Source: Endomicrobium sp. (GTDB lineage: Bacteria > Elusimicrobiota > Endomicrobiia > Endomicrobiales > Endomicrobiaceae). From it: 64,000 bases of DNA. The notes under the pieces are model-generated. The model searched no databases, was not told the DNA's origin, and saw only the letters and a list, made by a program, of their open reading frames with translations. This document shows, piece by piece, positions 62,187-64,000 of this stretch. How positions within the stretch are numbered: the first letter of the stretch is position 1; the number at the start of each line of letters is the position of its first letter. Position numbers and translations under genes: made by a program. Location: NCBI GenBank assembly GCA_031260705.1, contig JAISLA010000004.1, forward strand, positions 23,068 through 87,067, given 5' to 3'.

Positions 62187-62924
62187 TTGATATGGGATGG
62201 AATTTTGTTAAAAAAACTTTTTAAATTATTTATTATATTGACAATTATAGGGATAGCTTTTTATTTTGCTTTTAACATTATTATGGGCGCTTTAGTTCAT
62301 AATAAAAAAGAGGCTGTGTTGCCGAATGTGGTCGGAAAAAGTATTTATGATGCAACGGAAGAACTCTCAAATGCGGGGTTCGGACTTAAAAAAGGTGGTG
62401 AAGAATTCAATCAAAATGTACCTGCCGGAGTAATTTTGCGCCAAAATCCTTCTGCTGGAATGAATGTTAGGGAAGGGAAATTGGTTAGAGTGACAATAAG
62501 TCAGGGTGGGGAAATGATTTATGTCCCAAATCTTGTTGGGCAGACTGTCCGTTCGGCGGATATTTCTTTGAGATATTCAACTTTAGTCATGGGCGAGATC
62601 TCAAAAAAGTATTCTCTTAAAACGGGCAAGGGAACAGTTCTTTCGCAGGACATTGTGGCGGGATCTTCGGCGGATAAAGATTCTGTTGTAAATATTGTTG
62701 TTTCGGACGGTCCTCCGCCCGAAGGAGTTGTTCTTATGCCGGACTTTGTAAATAAAGATCTTGAAGAAGCGGAAATATGGGCGGCGCATTTTGGTATAAC
62801 TCTGAACGTAGCGGGCGAAAAATTTTCTGGTATTAGAACAAATATCATTTTAAGACAGCTTCCTGAAGCTGATACTGATGTGACAGATTTGGAAAGTGTC
62901 AGTCTATGGCTGAGTGCTGTATAG
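62187..62924 (+). CDS. Membrane-anchored PASTA-domain protein
   Basis: 245 aa; one TM then three PASTA units (VLPNVVGKSIYDATEELSNAGFGLKKG..., IYVPNLVGQTVRSADISL..., VLMPDFVNKDLEEAEIWA...). Confidence 0.88.
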   Translation: MIWDGILLKKLFKLFIILTIIGIAFYFAFNIIMGALVHNKKEAVLPNVVGKSIYDATEELSNAGFGLKKGGEEFNQNVPAGVILRQNPSAGMNVREGKLVRVTISQGGEMIYVPNLVGQTVRSADISLRYSTLVMGEISKKYSLKTGKGTVLSQDIVAGSSADKDSVVNIVVSDGPPPEGVVLMPDFVNKDLEEAEIWAAHFGITLNVAGEKFSGIRTNIILRQLPEADTDVTDLESVSLWLSAV

Positions 62925-62975
62925 GATTGCTCATCTGTTAATATCGCGGTAAATGCCGCTGTTTGGAATAAAGTA

Positions 62976-63626
62976 ATGAAAAAAATTATTATTGCTCCGT
63001 CAATTTTGTCTGCGGATTTTGCAGCTTTAAAGTATTATTTAAAAATGATAGAAGAGTCTGGGTCGGAATGGGTTCACATTGATGTGATGGACGGACATTT
63101 TGTGCCAAACATCACCGTAGGTCCAGTGGTCGTAAAGTCTTTGAGAAAGGAGACTGAGTTATTTTTTGACGTACATCTTATGATAACGAATCCGGAAGAA
63201 TATTGGCGAAAGTTTAAAGAAGCTGGAGCGGATTTAATAACTTTTCACAGCGAAATTTCAACCGAGAAAAAGAAACTTGTAGAAGACATAAGATCATCGG
63301 GTATTAAAGCGGGAATATCAATAAAACCAAGGACCTCAGTTTCTGAAATAGAAGCTTTGCTTCCTTATCTTAATTTAGTTTTGATTATGACAGTCGAGCC
63401 GGGATTTGGCGGACAGTCTTTTATGGATGATATGGTTTCGAAAATCAAAGTTTTAAGAAAAATTATTGATGAAAACAATTATGACTGTCTTATAGAAGTT
63501 GACGGTGGAATAAATTCTCGGACCGCTTCAATCTGTATTGACGCCGGTGCAGATGCATTAGTCAGCGGCAGTTACATTTTTGCAGCTGAAAACCCTGCTG
63601 AAGCTGTTAAATCCCTTTTTGTATGA
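62976..63626 (+). CDS. rpe: Ribulose-phosphate 3-epimerase
   Basis: 216 aa; IAPSILSADFAALKYYLK, WVHIDVMDGHFVPNITVGP, MTVEPGFGGQSFM, EVDGGINSRTASICIDAGADALVSGSYIF. Confidence 0.97.
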   Translation: MKKIIIAPSILSADFAALKYYLKMIEESGSEWVHIDVMDGHFVPNITVGPVVVKSLRKETELFFDVHLMITNPEEYWRKFKEAGADLITFHSEISTEKKKLVEDIRSSGIKAGISIKPRTSVSEIEALLPYLNLVLIMTVEPGFGGQSFMDDMVSKIKVLRKIIDENNYDCLIEVDGGINSRTASICIDAGADALVSGSYIFAAENPAEAVKSLFV

Positions 63627-64000
63627 GAAAAAAACTGTCTGTTTTATTCTTTTCACTGTTTATGCTGTTTTTTACCGCTTATTCACATGCGGTAAAAAAA
63701 GTTCCCGTTATTTCATCAAAAGTTATTAACGTAATTATTGATGGAGAATCTTTCCCGGGTGTAAAAATTTATAAAATGTCCGAACAGACGAGCTATTTTT
63801 CTGTAAGAGAGATTGCCAAAATATATAATGCGACACTTGAATGGAAGCCGGTAAGCTCGCAGGTGACGATGCATTTAAACCACAGAAAAATAGATATTAA
63901 AGCAGATAATGCCGGAGTTGTTTTCGGGAAGAAATTAAAGAAAATGTCTCTTCCGTCAAGACTTATAGGAAATGAGATATATATTCCGCCGGAAATTCTT
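63623..64000 (+). CDS. Secreted protein with copper-amine-oxidase-N-like domain, likely N-terminus of an N-acetylmuramoyl-L-alanine amidase (3' end outside window)
   Basis: MRKKLSVLFFSLFMLFFTAYSHAVKK... YFSVREIAKIYNATLEWKPVSSQVTMHLNHRKIDI...IGNEIYIPPEIL; ATGA overlap with rpe. Confidence 0.6.
   Translation, partial: MRKKLSVLFFSLFMLFFTAYSHAVKKVPVISSKVINVIIDGESFPGVKIYKMSEQTSYFSVREIAKIYNATLEWKPVSSQVTMHLNHRKIDIKADNAGVVFGKKLKKMSLPSRLIGNEIYIPPEIL

Overview
AT-rich 64 kb bacterial chromosomal window. Gene content and the mix of intact housekeeping genes with frame-shifted remnants look like a host-associated Elusimicrobiota (Endomicrobium-like) genome; this taxonomic call is inference. Ordinary content: a UvrD/PcrA C-terminus, thiC, the glycine-cleavage genes gcvH-gcvPA-gcvPB, glmU-prs-rplY-pth, a metF locus, comM, mazG, hppA, a pyruvate kinase, rmuC, cls, aroE, ispD-ispF-cysS-rlmB, rplM-rpsI, guaB, tRNA-Asn, ilvD-ilvB-ilvN-ilvC, and rpe. 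Accessory or unusual content: (1) a type II R-M pair (AvaI/BsoBI-like REase plus DNA MTase) wedged between gcvPA and gcvPB; (2) an ImmA/IrrE-like metallopeptidase plus DUF4411/PIN-like pair; (3) a compact four-gene cluster led by a beta-CASP metallo-beta-lactamase protein with an apparent signal peptide; (4) a dispersed hairpin-forming intergenic repeat; (5) many pseudogenes (SPL-type radical SAM, two AlbA/RecG-like ATP-binding proteins, small secreted/membrane proteins); (6) long G-tracts in eroding DNA; (7) recent in-frame tandem duplications in rmuC. No CRISPR array, rRNA, intact transposase or prophage was seen. All calls come from reading motifs by eye; no searches were run.
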